DNA of 64,000 nucleotides from Chitinophaga pinensis. Lineage in GTDB: Bacteria > Bacteroidota > Bacteroidia > Chitinophagales > Chitinophagaceae. Shown in pieces: positions 9,838 to 19,512 of the stretch. The notes beneath the pieces were generated by a model, which saw only the letters and a program-made list of their open reading frames with translations, made no database searches and was not told the DNA's origin. The stretch lies in contig LR632930.1 of the NCBI GenBank assembly GCA_902167325.1, positions 992,001 through 1,056,000 of the forward strand, written 5' to 3'. The position numbers were made by a program, and so were the translations under genes. Position 1 is the stretch's first letter; each line of letters starts with the position of its first letter.

Positions 9838-11199
9838 ATGAAAAAATGGATCATACCGTTCCTGTTCCTGTCCTCTGCCTGGACCACGAACGTTTACGCA
9901 CAATCGAAACAGCTAACGCTGCAGGATGCCCTCCGTTTTGCGCTGGATCATAACCAGCAGCTCGCCGTGAGCCGCCTGGAAGAACAGATCGGAAAGCAAA
10001 AAACCTCCGAGATCCGTGCACAGGCACTCCCCCAGCTCAACGCAACCGGAAGCATTACCGACAACATCAAAAAACAGGTAATGGTACTCCCGGGTGAAAT
10101 GAACCAGAACGAACCGGGTAAACCCATGGCTTTGGAAATAGGTACCACCTGGAACGCCAGCGCTTCCGGTACCCTCACCCAGCAACTCTTTAACCAGAGC
10201 GTATTCACCGGCCTCCAGGCTGCCCGCTCAGGCGAAGAATATTATGCCCTGCAAACACAGCAAACCAAAGAGAAGGTAATATATAATGTATCCGCACTCT
10301 ATTATGGTGTGCTGGTACGCCAGGAAAAACTCAACGTGGTACAAAGCAACATCGATAAAATGACGAAGCTCGTAGCTACCACCCAGAGCCAGCTCGATAA
10401 TGGTTTGGCCAAACGCATTGACCTGGACCGTATCAAAGTGAACCTCGTTAACTACCAGACGCAGAAAACGCAACTGATCAATCAGCTGAAAGTGGATGAG
10501 AACACCCTGAAGGTAGTAATGGGCATGCCCGTAACCGAGGATCTCGAATTCCCGTCTATGGCACTGAGCGACATCGAGCAGAAAGCAGCGCTTACACAGG
10601 ACTTTGGCAGCTTCTCCCTTGAGAACCGTACAGAATTTAAAGTGCTCAAGAAAACCGAAGAGCTGCAGCAGTTCCAGAAGAAGGCATATGTTTCCGAATA
10701 CTTCCCACAGCTGTCGTTTAACGCGCAGTATTCCTATAACGGGCTGAGCAATAAGTTCGACCTCTTCAAAGGTGGTAACACTACCGCCCAGTGGTTCGGC
10801 ATGGCCAACGTTGGCCTTACGCTGAAAATACCCATCTTCGACGGATTTGCCCGCCGCAGCCGCGTAAGGCAGGCCGAGCTTACCCTCGCACAGGTATCCA
10901 AACAACTGGAAGCCAATAAACTGGACCTCACCACTGCTTTTGAAAACGCCAGGCTGAACATCCTCAATAGTCTGACCACCATCAAAACGCAAAAGGAAAA
11001 CGTAGCCCTCGCAGACGAGGTGTACGCTTCCACACAAAATAACTACAACCTGGGCCTCGCCAACCTCACGGATCTGCTGAATGCAGAAACTTCCCTTGCC
11101 GAAGCACAGAACAGCTATAACGAAGCACTGCTGCAATATAAAATAGCAGAGCTGGACCTCATCAAATCACACGGTAACCTGCCCTCACTCTTAAACTAA
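9838..11199 (+). CDS. TolC family outer-membrane efflux protein
   Basis: 453 residues from the ATG at 9838, which begins a signal peptide (MKKWIIPFLFLSSAWTTNVYAQ). The open frame extends 30 codons upstream into the TetR gene and is not used. Two internally similar halves of long alpha-helices are seen, rich in Gln/Asn and heptad-like leucines (LTLQDALRFALDHNQ ... LADEVYASTQNNYNLG, then LTDLLNAETSLAEAQNSYN), the TolC repeat signature. It forms the outer-membrane duct for the RND pump encoded next. Its stop overlaps the MFP start by one base if the first Met of that gene is used. Confidence 0.95.
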   Translation: MKKWIIPFLFLSSAWTTNVYAQSKQLTLQDALRFALDHNQQLAVSRLEEQIGKQKTSEIRAQALPQLNATGSITDNIKKQVMVLPGEMNQNEPGKPMALEIGTTWNASASGTLTQQLFNQSVFTGLQAARSGEEYYALQTQQTKEKVIYNVSALYYGVLVRQEKLNVVQSNIDKMTKLVATTQSQLDNGLAKRIDLDRIKVNLVNYQTQKTQLINQLKVDENTLKVVMGMPVTEDLEFPSMALSDIEQKAALTQDFGSFSLENRTEFKVLKKTEELQQFQKKAYVSEYFPQLSFNAQYSYNGLSNKFDLFKGGNTTAQWFGMANVGLTLKIPIFDGFARRSRVRQAELTLAQVSKQLEANKLDLTTAFENARLNILNSLTTIKTQKENVALADEVYASTQNNYNLGLANLTDLLNAETSLAEAQNSYNEALLQYKIAELDLIKSHGNLPSLLN

Positions 11200-12275
11200 T
11201 GCAAGCCATGAAGAAAGTTTTAATCTACGGCATTATAACAATAGCAGCCATCGCGGCGATCATGTACAAACTGAACGCCAACAAAGCTGCCAACGCAGCA
11301 AAAACAGAATTCGTTAAACAAAGCAACACCGGCGATATTCCCGTACTCACCGAGAAAGCGACCCGTGTGGATTTTGATCAGCAATTTGCTGCCAACGGCA
11401 ACTTCGAACCGTTCCGCGAACTGACCTACCTCAGTGAAGCTGCCGGCCGTATCAATCAACTCATGGTAGACGAGGGTAGTGTGGTGAAGCAAGGCCAGAT
11501 CCTCGCCCGTATCGATGATGAAATCGTAGGTACCGACCTCGCTTCCGCAAAAGCCAATCTGCAACAACTGAAAGTTGATAAGGACAGATATGAAGCTGCC
11601 TTCAAAACCGGTGGTGTAACGCAGAAACAAATGGACGATGCCCGCCTCCAGTACGACCTGGCCGTTTCCCGCTACGAAGCTGCCAGCCGTAAGGTGAACG
11701 ATACGTATGTGAAATCTCCCATCTCCGGATTCATCAACGCCAAGTACGTTGAGAAAGGCACCTACCTTTCCGCAGGTACTAAAATGTTCGATATCGTAGA
11801 CGTTAGCCGCCTCAAGCTGCGCGTAACCGTGCCCGAGCTGCAGGTGATCAACCTCAAACTGGGCGATAAAGTGAATGTGACTACTAACGTATATCCAGAA
11901 ATTCAGTACACCGGTAAAATTACGTTCATCGCTGCCAAAGGGGATGCTACGCTGAGCTACCCGGTGGAAATGGAAGTGATCAACATCGCCGGCAAGCAAC
12001 TGAAAGCCGGTATGTATGGAACTGCCAATTTCGAAATGCCTAAGCAGGAACCCTCTATGCTCATTTCCCGCAACGCTTTCGTAGGTGGTGTGAACAGCAA
12101 CCAGATTTATGTAATGGAAGGTAACGTTGCCAAACTGCGCAAAGTAACCGCCGGCCGCATCTATGGTGAAAAAGTGGAAATCCGCGAAGGCCTGAACGAT
12201 GGTGAAACCGTTATCATCAGTGGACAGATCAACCTGTCCAACGGCGCCAAAGTAGCCGTGCAGGCCGCCAAGTAA
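11199..12275 (+). CDS. RND efflux periplasmic adaptor (membrane fusion protein)
   Basis: 358 residues (355 from the alternative Met at 11208). One N-terminal membrane helix (VLIYGIITIAAIAAIMYKL) is followed by a lipoyl/barrel-sandwich region (LTYLSEAAGRINQLMVDEGSVVKQG), a short coiled-coil hairpin (about 110-160), the second lipoyl half (YVKSPISGFINAKYVEKG), a beta-barrel and the membrane-proximal domain. It bridges the inner-membrane RND pump and TolC. The TolC-MFP-RND order is typical for Bacteroidota pumps. Confidence 0.95.
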   Translation: MQAMKKVLIYGIITIAAIAAIMYKLNANKAANAAKTEFVKQSNTGDIPVLTEKATRVDFDQQFAANGNFEPFRELTYLSEAAGRINQLMVDEGSVVKQGQILARIDDEIVGTDLASAKANLQQLKVDKDRYEAAFKTGGVTQKQMDDARLQYDLAVSRYEAASRKVNDTYVKSPISGFINAKYVEKGTYLSAGTKMFDIVDVSRLKLRVTVPELQVINLKLGDKVNVTTNVYPEIQYTGKITFIAAKGDATLSYPVEMEVINIAGKQLKAGMYGTANFEMPKQEPSMLISRNAFVGGVNSNQIYVMEGNVAKLRKVTAGRIYGEKVEIREGLNDGETVIISGQINLSNGAKVAVQAAK

Positions 12276-12307
12276 GAGACGATTGCTTCACTTAACAAAC
12301 CGACACA

Positions 12308-15300
12308 ATGAAGATTACAGAGATATCGATAAAAAGGCCGACGGTTGTGGTGGTGCTATTCACCATTCTCACGCTCCTGGGGGTACTGAGCTATAAAACG
12401 CTGAACTATGAGCTGCTGCCCAAGTTCTCCTCCCCGATCGTAACCATCGCCACCGTTTACCCGGGCGCCTCGCCCTCAGAAGTGGAAAGCACCGTCACGA
12501 AAAAGATCGAAGACGCCGTGGCTTCCATGGAAAACATTAAGAAACTGACTTCGAAATCCTCCGAAAGCCTCTCCATGGTTACGGTGGAACTGAATAACGA
12601 CGCTGATGAAGACATTGGCCTGCAGGATGCGCAAAGGAAGGTGAACGCCATCCTCGCTGAACTGCCCGGCGATGCCAAACCACCGTCTCTCAACAAATTC
12701 TCCCTCGACGATCTTCCGATCATGACCCTTTCCGCTACCGCGAAAATGGACGACCGGAAATTCTTTGACCTGATCGACAAGCGCATCCAGCCCATGCTGA
12801 GCCGCCTGCCAGGTGTAGCCCAGATCACCCTCATCGGTGGCCAGGAAAGAGAGATACAGATCAACATCGACCCTAAGAAACTGGAAGCGTACAAGCTGTC
12901 TATCATGCAGGTACGCCAGACGGTTACCAATGCCAACCTCGACTTCCCGACCGGTAAGGTAAAAACCACCGATCAGCAGATACTCGTGCGCCTGGCAGGT
13001 AAGTATAAAGATGTGGAGCAGCTCCGCGCCCTCGTACTCGCTACCACCTCCACCGGCACCCAGGTGCGCCTCGGAGATGTGGCTGATGTGCAGGATGCCC
13101 AGAAAGATGCGGACAGGCTTGCCCGGGTAGACCGTGAAGCGGCCATCGCACTGCAGGTACAGAAACAATCCGATGCAAACGCCGTAACGGTATCTGAACA
13201 GGTGCACAAAGCTATCGCCGGTATTGAAAAGGAATATGCCGCAGCCGGACTGAAGATCAAGATCGCGAACGATAACTCTGTGTTCACCCTCGAGTCTGCC
13301 GACTCTGTGATCCATGACCTCGTGATTGCCGTATTGCTCGTGGCAGCGGTGATGATGTTGTTCCTGCACAGTTTACGTAACGCCATCTTCGTAATGATCT
13401 CCATCCCGGCATCGCTCGTGGCAACGTTTATCGGTATGAAGCTGTTCGGCTTCTCGCTGAACCTCATGTCGCTGCTGGGCCTGTCACTGGTGGTAGGTAT
13501 TCTTGTGGATGACGCCATTGTGGTGCTCGAAAACATTTACCGCCACATGGAGATGGGTAAGAATAAAGTACGTGCTGCATTTGATGGTGTAAAGGAAATC
13601 GGGTTTACCGTAACCTCCATTACGCTTGTAATTGTGGTGGTGTTCCTCCCGATTTCACTGACGAATGAACTGGTAAGTAAGATCCTCCGTGAGTTCTGCG
13701 TGGTGGTAATGATATCCACGATGCTTTCACTGCTGACGTCGTTCACCATCGTACCCCTGCTGGCTTCCCGCTTCGGTAAGCTGACGCACCTCACCGGTAA
13801 GAACTTCTTCGAGAAATTCATTCTCTGGTTCGAACGCCAGCTGGATAAATTCACACAGTGGATGACCGGTGGCCTGAAATGGGCGCTGAAGAATAAGACG
13901 GTTACCCTCGTAAGCGTATTTGCACTGCTGATCGCTTCCTTCCAGCTGGTAGGCCGCGGATACATTGGTGGTGAGTTTATCCCGAAAGGTGACCGTGGCC
14001 AGTTTATCGTGATGCTCGAAATGCCGAAAGATGCATCTATCGAGCAAACCAACCAGGCCACTCTGAAAGCAGAATCCTTCCTGGAAAATAAAGCGGAAGT
14101 TACTTCACTGATCACCACTGTAGGGCAGACTTCGGAAGATGGTTTCGGGGCATCACAATCTACCGCCTACAAAGCGGAGATTACTGTGCAGCTGGTAGAT
14201 CTTCACGAGCGTGAAGCTGCCGATGTGCTTGCCACCCGCTTAAAGAAGGAACTGAAAGCCATCCTCCCCGGCGTGAAAGTGAAAACCACATCCGTGAGCA
14301 TCATGGGTACTGCAGAACGCGCCCCCATCGATGTGATCGTAATGGGTACCGACCTCGACAGTGTGTTCAAATTCGCGAAAGCGGGTATGGCAGAACTGCA
14401 GAAGATTGAAGGTGCAACGGAAGTAAAACTGTCTGTTGAAGAAGGTAACCCGGAGATCAATGTGCAGGTAGACCGTGATAAGATGTCGGCCCTCGGCCTC
14501 ACACTGGAAAATGTGGGTGGTACGATGCAGACGGCATTCAGCGGAACTGCGGATGATTCCAAAGTGAAATTCCGCCAGGGTGAATATGAATACGACATCA
14601 ACATCCGTTATGGCGACTTCAACCGCCGCAACATTGCGGATGTGGCCAATATTGATTTTAAGAACGATAAAGGTGAGCTGGTGAAGCTTTCGCAGTTCGC
14701 GACCATTACCGAAGGGTCGGGCCCGAGCCGCCTGGAGCGCCGTGATAAGAGCACTTCCGTTTCCATACAAAGCCAGGTAATGGGCCGCCCTGCCGGTACC
14801 GTAACCCAGGAGTTCGTAGCTAAACTGAGCACAATGCCGAAGCCCATGGGCGTTAACTATCTGCTGGGTGGTGATGCGGAGAACCAGGGAGATTCGTTTT
14901 CCACACTTGGTATGGCGCTGCTCATTTCCATCATCATGGTATACCTGATCATGGTGGCGCTGTACGATAACTACATCTATCCTTTCGTGGTAATGTTCTC
15001 CATCCCGCTGGCTATCATCGGTGCACTGCTGGCACTGGCGCTTACCAACAATACGCTGAACATCTTTACCATCCTTGGTATGATCATGCTGATCGGGCTT
15101 GTGGCCAAGAACGCGATCATCCTTGTAGACTTCACCAACCAGATGAAGGAAGAAGGACAGAGTACATATGATGCGCTCATCCATGCTAACCACGCCCGTC
15201 TCCGCCCGATCCTGATGACCACCATCGCGATGGTGATTGGTATGTTACCGATCGCACTGGCAACAGGAGGTGTGGCATCGACAAAGAACGGTCTTGCCTG

Positions 15301-15502
15301 GGTGATCATCGGCGGCCTTATCACTTCCATGTTCCTGACGCTGATAGTAGTGCCGGTAATTTATATGGTGGTGGATAAAGCGATGGCGAAGTTCGGCATG
15401 GGCCGTATTTCCAAGAAACGCTACATCCGTCAGCGGATGGTGGCACCAACGGAGCAGGAGATGGAATCCCGCGATTTGCAGTCTGCTTCGATGATGAACT
15501 GA
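12308..15502 (+). CDS. RND family efflux transporter, inner-membrane permease (HAE1/AcrB type)
   Basis: 1064 residues with 12 predicted transmembrane helices and two large periplasmic loops, exporting drugs or other hydrophobic compounds using the proton gradient. The N-terminus KITEISIKRPTVVVVLFTIL and YPGASPSEVES are characteristic. The helix-4 motif GLSLVVGILVDDAIVVLEN contains the paired Asp residues of the proton relay, and HARLRPILMTTIAMVIGMLPIA marks the second half. It ends the efflux operon and is followed by a terminator. Confidence 0.97.
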   Translation: MKITEISIKRPTVVVVLFTILTLLGVLSYKTLNYELLPKFSSPIVTIATVYPGASPSEVESTVTKKIEDAVASMENIKKLTSKSSESLSMVTVELNNDADEDIGLQDAQRKVNAILAELPGDAKPPSLNKFSLDDLPIMTLSATAKMDDRKFFDLIDKRIQPMLSRLPGVAQITLIGGQEREIQINIDPKKLEAYKLSIMQVRQTVTNANLDFPTGKVKTTDQQILVRLAGKYKDVEQLRALVLATTSTGTQVRLGDVADVQDAQKDADRLARVDREAAIALQVQKQSDANAVTVSEQVHKAIAGIEKEYAAAGLKIKIANDNSVFTLESADSVIHDLVIAVLLVAAVMMLFLHSLRNAIFVMISIPASLVATFIGMKLFGFSLNLMSLLGLSLVVGILVDDAIVVLENIYRHMEMGKNKVRAAFDGVKEIGFTVTSITLVIVVVFLPISLTNELVSKILREFCVVVMISTMLSLLTSFTIVPLLASRFGKLTHLTGKNFFEKFILWFERQLDKFTQWMTGGLKWALKNKTVTLVSVFALLIASFQLVGRGYIGGEFIPKGDRGQFIVMLEMPKDASIEQTNQATLKAESFLENKAEVTSLITTVGQTSEDGFGASQSTAYKAEITVQLVDLHEREAADVLATRLKKELKAILPGVKVKTTSVSIMGTAERAPIDVIVMGTDLDSVFKFAKAGMAELQKIEGATEVKLSVEEGNPEINVQVDRDKMSALGLTLENVGGTMQTAFSGTADDSKVKFRQGEYEYDINIRYGDFNRRNIADVANIDFKNDKGELVKLSQFATITEGSGPSRLERRDKSTSVSIQSQVMGRPAGTVTQEFVAKLSTMPKPMGVNYLLGGDAENQGDSFSTLGMALLISIIMVYLIMVALYDNYIYPFVVMFSIPLAIIGALLALALTNNTLNIFTILGMIMLIGLVAKNAIILVDFTNQMKEEGQSTYDALIHANHARLRPILMTTIAMVIGMLPIALATGGVASTKNGLAWVIIGGLITSMFLTLIVVPVIYMVVDKAMAKFGMGRISKKRYIRQRMVAPTEQEMESRDLQSASMMN

Positions 15503-15569
15503 TAAAATACTTGCATAAGTAACAATAGTGTTACAAACAGTGTAACAGTTGTAGGTTTAACTATAAAAT

Positions 15570-15602
15570 GGCCGGGATATTCTTATCCCGGCCTTGTTGT
15601 TT
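15570..15602. terminator. Bidirectional terminator between RND gene and proC
   Basis: Stem GGCCGGGAT / ATCCCGGCC with loop ATTCTT. It is followed by a T-rich tract on the plus strand and by ATTTTA on the minus strand, so it can serve both convergent genes. Confidence 0.8.
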
Positions 15603-15624
15603 TTATGCAAATATGATGGGGGAA

Positions 15625-16425
15625 TTATCCCTTGGTGATCTTGTTGTAGGAGCTGGTGATGCCTTTGATGAGGGAGGAGCTGAAGCCCTGGTGTTCCATT
15701 TCGTTGAGTCCTGCGATGGTGCAGCCTTTGGGAGTGGTTACCTTATCGATTTCGGCTTCGGGGTGTCGGTTGCCTTTGATGAGCAGTTCTGCCGCGCCTT
15801 TTACGGTTTGTGCTGCAATGAGGTTGGCCGTAGCGGCGTCGAACCCGATCTCGATTCCGCCCTGAATGCTGGCGCGGATGAAACGGAGTGCATAAGCGAT
15901 GCCACAGGCGCCGAGTACCGTGGCTGCGTCCATCAGCTTCTCGTCGATGGATACGGTAACACCCAGCTGGTCGAACATCTGTTTCACGAAATTCGTCTGT
16001 TCATCGGTCACATTCCGGCCGCAGATGCAGGTGATGGATTCCTGTATGGCGATGGCGGTATTGGGCATGGCGCGGAAGATGGGCAGGCCGGGGAGGGTGA
16101 TCTTTTCAAGATCGTCGAGCAATACGCCGGTAACCACGGAGATGAGCAGTTGTTTCTCTGTATCGAAATTAGCGCGGAGTTCGGTGAGTACTTCTTTCAC
16201 GTTGTATGGCTTAAGGGCCACCACTACCACGTCCGCTTCACGGATGGCTTTGGCATTATCGGTTTCAACATGAACACCCTGCTCGTGTAATGCGGCGAGG
16301 GTAGCAACGTTTCGCTTGGTAACGGTGATATCTCCTGCCTTGGAGAAGCCGCTTTTGAGGAGGCCCTCCGCAATGGCGGAACCGAGGTTGCCGCCGCCTA
16401 TTATGGCGATTTTCTTGCCTGACAT
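15625..16425 (-). CDS. proC: Pyrroline-5-carboxylate reductase
   Basis: 266 residues. Last step of proline synthesis, reducing 1-pyrroline-5-carboxylate with NAD(P)H. The N-terminal Rossmann motif IAIIGGGNLGSAIAEGL and the C-terminal dimerisation block with TTPKGCTIAGLNEME, the family signature, are visible, as is RAMPNTAIAIQES. Length is standard. It is 138 bp downstream of the HNH gene on the same strand, with a hairpin between them. Confidence 0.96.
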   Translation of the reverse strand: MSGKKIAIIGGGNLGSAIAEGLLKSGFSKAGDITVTKRNVATLAALHEQGVHVETDNAKAIREADVVVVALKPYNVKEVLTELRANFDTEKQLLISVVTGVLLDDLEKITLPGLPIFRAMPNTAIAIQESITCICGRNVTDEQTNFVKQMFDQLGVTVSIDEKLMDAATVLGACGIAYALRFIRASIQGGIEIGFDAATANLIAAQTVKGAAELLIKGNRHPEAEIDKVTTPKGCTIAGLNEMEHQGFSSSLIKGITSSYNKITKG

Positions 16426-16485
16426 AGTCTACTGATTTGGAAGAGTAAGGTACGCCAAAACCCCCGTTCCTGCAAGCGGCCGTAA

Positions 16486-16520
16486 AAGGCGATGGTCTCC
16501 GTTAGGGGGAGACCATCGTC
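16486..16520 (-). terminator. Hairpin between the HNH gene and proC
   Basis: 11-bp perfect stem 16490-16500 / 16508-16518 (CGATGGTCTCC / GGAGACCATCG). On the minus strand it is followed by CCTTTTA, a short T tract, so it is a weak terminator or transcript-end stabiliser for the HNH gene. Confidence 0.55.
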
Positions 16521-16562
16521 AGACAACATCAAAATATATGACCATTCCTGATGACTCAGGCG

Positions 16563-17132
16563 TTAATCCAGGGTAACGTGGCTCCAGTTTTCGCCACTTT
16601 TAATGCGGTAAAGCTGCATTTCGCTGATGGAAAACTGTTCCGCGATCTGTTTCATCGTTTTACGCCCCGGCTTATCCAGCAGGCGTTTGATGCTTTTTAC
16701 CTTGGCAATGTTCAGCTTCAGCCCTTTGGTACGGTGGCGCTGTTGCTCTTTGTAAGCGAGCTTGGCGGGGCTGTTTTGCTGATGCTGTTCCATTTCCTCT
16801 TTGGTAGCCCATCGGAGGTTGGCGATTTTATTATTCTTTTTGTCGTAGTCGAGATGGATAACGTATTTCTGTGTGCGGGAGGTTTTGGGGATAAAGAGGC
16901 GCGCTACTTCGCGGTGCAGGTAGAGGGATTGATAAGTATCTGCGGGCTTGATGTTCAGGACGGTGTAGCCTTCCACGGTAGAGCCGTTGAGCAGCCGCCC
17001 TTCTTCTTTGCTTTCCTGGTAACTCATCACTCTTCCCATGGTGGAAACTGCGTAACGCTTACGCAGGGCAGATTTGTTTTTAATCTGCAAGTCTTTCCAG
17101 ACCTCGTTTTTCAAGTTTTTGATTGTGGCCAT
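16563..17132 (-). CDS. Free-standing NUMOD4/HNH endonuclease-like protein
   Basis: 189 residues in three parts. A NUMOD4-like segment (about 11-40) contains RYAVSTMGRVMSY. An HNH_3-type nuclease core (about 66-110) contains LYLHREVARLFIP, then H93-L-D95, and NNKIANLRWAT. A C-terminal helix-turn-helix (about 145-185) contains MKQIAEQFSISEMQLYRIKSG. This architecture is known from homing endonucleases and phage nucleases, where the HTH gives DNA recognition. No intron, intein or phage gene is adjacent: it sits between proC and dusB. The catalytic His/Asn pattern looks intact. Biological role unknown. Confidence 0.8.
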   Translation of the reverse strand: MATIKNLKNEVWKDLQIKNKSALRKRYAVSTMGRVMSYQESKEEGRLLNGSTVEGYTVLNIKPADTYQSLYLHREVARLFIPKTSRTQKYVIHLDYDKKNNKIANLRWATKEEMEQHQQNSPAKLAYKEQQRHRTKGLKLNIAKVKSIKRLLDKPGRKTMKQIAEQFSISEMQLYRIKSGENWSHVTLD

Positions 17133-17165
17133 TGTGAAAGCAATTTATATGGTTCATTTCTGGGG

Positions 17166-18236
17166 TCAGTCCGGAACGTCACATGTCAGTTCTCTTTCCG
17201 GATGTGTTGCTGTTGCTTCTAAGCCAGCCATTGGGGCCATCGTCCTCTCAAATATATGATCTTTGTACTGATATGCTACGGCATCCAGCACTTCTTCAAT
17301 GCCTGGTGCCGTATTGCAAGTTACTAATTGTGAACGGAATTCCTTGATATGGGGCAGGCCTTTCAGGTAATTCGTATAGTGCCTCCTCATTTCGAGTATG
17401 CCAACCACATCGCCTTTCCACTGAATGGAGCGGCGGAGGTGTTCTTTGCAGACTGCCACCCTTTCCGCCACGGTGGGCGGGGGCATATGCCGGCCGGTAG
17501 CCATGAAGTGTTTGATTTCGTTGAAGATCCAGGGGTAGCCGATGGCTGCCCGCCCGATCATGATCCCGTCTACCCCGAATTTTGCCCTGGCGGCTACGGC
17601 CTGCTCGGGCGTACAGATGTCTCCGTTGCCGAATATGGGGATCTGAATGCGGGGATTGTTTTTGACTTTGCCGATGAGGGTCCAGTCTGCATGCCCCTTA
17701 TACATCTGGGTACGGGTGCGGCCGTGGATGGTGAGGGCTTTAATGCCCACATCCTGGAGCCTTTCTGCGACTTCTTCTATGTTCCGGGTATCATCGTCCC
17801 AGCCGAGGCGGGTTTTAACGGTAACGGGGAGCTTAGTGGCTTTTACGACGGCCTCCGTGAGGCGGACCATCTTGGGAATATCTTTGAGGATGCCGGCGCC
17901 GGCACCTTTACAGGTTACTTTTTTAACGGGGCAGCCGAAATTGATGTCGAGGAGATCGGGGTTAGCGGCTTCCACGATCTGGGCGGCCATGGCCATAGGC
18001 TCTTCGTCGCCCCCGAAGATCTGGATACCAACGGGCCTTTCGAAATCGAATATATCCAGCTTCATGCGGCTTTTAATGGCATCGCGGATGAGGCCTTCTG
18101 AGGAAATAAACTCCGAATACATGAGATCGGCACCCTGCTGCTTGCAGACCGCGCGGAAAGGGGGATCGCTAACATCTTCCATGGGTGCCAGCAAAAGCGG
18201 GAACTCACCCAGTTCTATATCTCCAATTTTCACCAT
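17166..18236 (-). CDS. dusB: tRNA-dihydrouridine synthase (DusB type)
   Basis: 356 residues from the ATG at 18236 (MVKIGDIELGEFPLLLAPM); the 24-codon upstream extension is rejected. FMN-dependent TIM-barrel enzyme reducing uridine to dihydrouridine in tRNA. LLAPMEDVSDPPFR, the catalytic-cysteine block DINFGCPVKKV, TVKTRLGWDD, IHGRTRTQMYKG, GNGDI and MIGRAAIGYPWIF all match. A C-terminal helical RNA-binding domain follows. It is divergent from the CPBP protease gene, 80 bp away. Confidence 0.95.
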   Translation of the reverse strand: MVKIGDIELGEFPLLLAPMEDVSDPPFRAVCKQQGADLMYSEFISSEGLIRDAIKSRMKLDIFDFERPVGIQIFGGDEEPMAMAAQIVEAANPDLLDINFGCPVKKVTCKGAGAGILKDIPKMVRLTEAVVKATKLPVTVKTRLGWDDDTRNIEEVAERLQDVGIKALTIHGRTRTQMYKGHADWTLIGKVKNNPRIQIPIFGNGDICTPEQAVAARAKFGVDGIMIGRAAIGYPWIFNEIKHFMATGRHMPPPTVAERVAVCKEHLRRSIQWKGDVVGILEMRRHYTNYLKGLPHIKEFRSQLVTCNTAPGIEEVLDAVAYQYKDHIFERTMAPMAGLEATATHPERELTCDVPD

Positions 18237-18316
18237 ATAATTAATGCCAGTTAGAATTTTTATCCGGCAAACTGACAAATGCCCTGTAAATTTACGCAAA
18301 TTTACCACAGCGAAAG

Positions 18317-19240
18317 ATGATGGACTTTATACGGAAGGCTTCCCCGTTTGGGCAACTGGCGATTTTATTAGGACTGATGTCTGTTTGTTTTGTAGTATTC
18401 GGCGTCCTCATTCAGGGCATCTTCCCGGCTATCAGCGGGGGCTATACGATGGTGCAGGCGCAAGACCCCGCAATTATGTCTAAATCTGCCGTGGTTTCCG
18501 CATTTCGTATATCGCAGTTTTTCTATACGTTCGTTGTATTCCTGCTGCCCGGTGTTCTGTTTGCCTGGGCCATGGGCCGCCCCGCGCAATACCTTCGCCT
18601 GAACCGCGGTTTACCCTTCATGCAGCTGTTGCTCGCCGTACTGGTGTTGATGTGTTCACTTTACCTCGTAGGGGCTTCCGCAGAATGGAATAAGCTGGCC
18701 GGTCTCCCGCAGCGCTTCCACGACATGGAGAAGATGGCAGAAAGGCAAACCAAAATCATGTTGCAGATGCCCGACTCATGGACCATGTTCAAAAACCTCC
18801 TCCTCATGGCCCTGCTGCCTGCCATCGCAGAAGAAGTGTTTTTCCGGGGATGCCTCCAGCGTATCGTACAGAAGATGGTACGCAATGGCTGGATAGCAGT
18901 ATTGATCACCGCCCTCATCTTTTCCGCCATCCACCTGCAATTCCTCACCTTCCTGCCCCGTGTTATCCTCGGTTTTGTGATCGGCGCGGTATTCCTGGTA
19001 ACAGGAAACCTCTGGCTGGCCATCGCCGGGCACTTCATCAACAACGGCATGCAGGTGGTATTGTTTTATCTTTACCAAAGCAAAATGATCAGTAAGGACC
19101 CCGCCGCTGAAGAGCAGGTTCCTTTCTATCTCGCCATATTCAGCGCCGTTATCACAGGACTCCTCATCTGGAGACTGGGAGAAAGGGCAAAGCAGGCCGG
19201 GTACAACTGGCGGACGGCAGAAACAGCACTTAAAAACTAG
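18317..19240 (+). CDS. CPBP family intramembrane metalloprotease
   Basis: 307 residues, about eight hydrophobic helices. The ABI/CPBP motifs are present: E172-E173-x3-R177 (EEVFFRG), H206 in SAIHLQF and H239 in GHFINN, which form the metal-dependent active site. Such Rce1-like proteases cleave membrane or prenylated peptides; in bacteria substrates are mostly unknown, with bacteriocin self-immunity among known roles. It is followed 4 bp later by the DUF2007 gene and then cdsA-psd, suggesting one envelope-related transcript. Confidence 0.92.
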   Translation: MMDFIRKASPFGQLAILLGLMSVCFVVFGVLIQGIFPAISGGYTMVQAQDPAIMSKSAVVSAFRISQFFYTFVVFLLPGVLFAWAMGRPAQYLRLNRGLPFMQLLLAVLVLMCSLYLVGASAEWNKLAGLPQRFHDMEKMAERQTKIMLQMPDSWTMFKNLLLMALLPAIAEEVFFRGCLQRIVQKMVRNGWIAVLITALIFSAIHLQFLTFLPRVILGFVIGAVFLVTGNLWLAIAGHFINNGMQVVLFYLYQSKMISKDPAAEEQVPFYLAIFSAVITGLLIWRLGERAKQAGYNWRTAETALKN

Positions 19241-19244
19241 TATA

Positions 19245-19475
19245 ATGGAAAAAGACTGGGTAAAAGTATACCATAGCAACATCGCTTACGAAGCGGAGAT
19301 CATCCGGGGCATGCTCGCGGAAAACGAAATAGACGCCGTGATCGTAAACCGCCAGGATTCCTCCTTCGTTACCATGCTTCCCGGAATGGATGAAGTATAC
19401 GTGCATATTGACAATGAGGAAAAAGCCAAACAGCTCATTGCTGAAAGCCGCCCCGAGCCGGGGAATATAGATTAA
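19245..19475 (+). CDS. DUF2007 domain protein
   Basis: 76 residues. The whole chain resembles the DUF2007 / putative signal-transducing domain: WVKVYHSNIAYEAEIIRGML, a variable NRQDSSF loop, then VYVHIDNEEKAKQLI, giving a ferredoxin-like alpha/beta pattern. Function unknown. It is sandwiched between the CPBP protease (4 bp) and cdsA (37 bp), an arrangement that suggests cotranscription. Confidence 0.85.
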   Translation: MEKDWVKVYHSNIAYEAEIIRGMLAENEIDAVIVNRQDSSFVTMLPGMDEVYVHIDNEEKAKQLIAESRPEPGNID

Positions 19476-19512
19476 CCGGCCATTTGGGACCGGTTCCACT
19501 TTAAAACATCTC

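Noticed and set aside
15568-16290. 240-residue open frame on the plus strand opposite proC
   Set aside because: Complement of the clearly conserved proC reading frame; starts inside the terminator.
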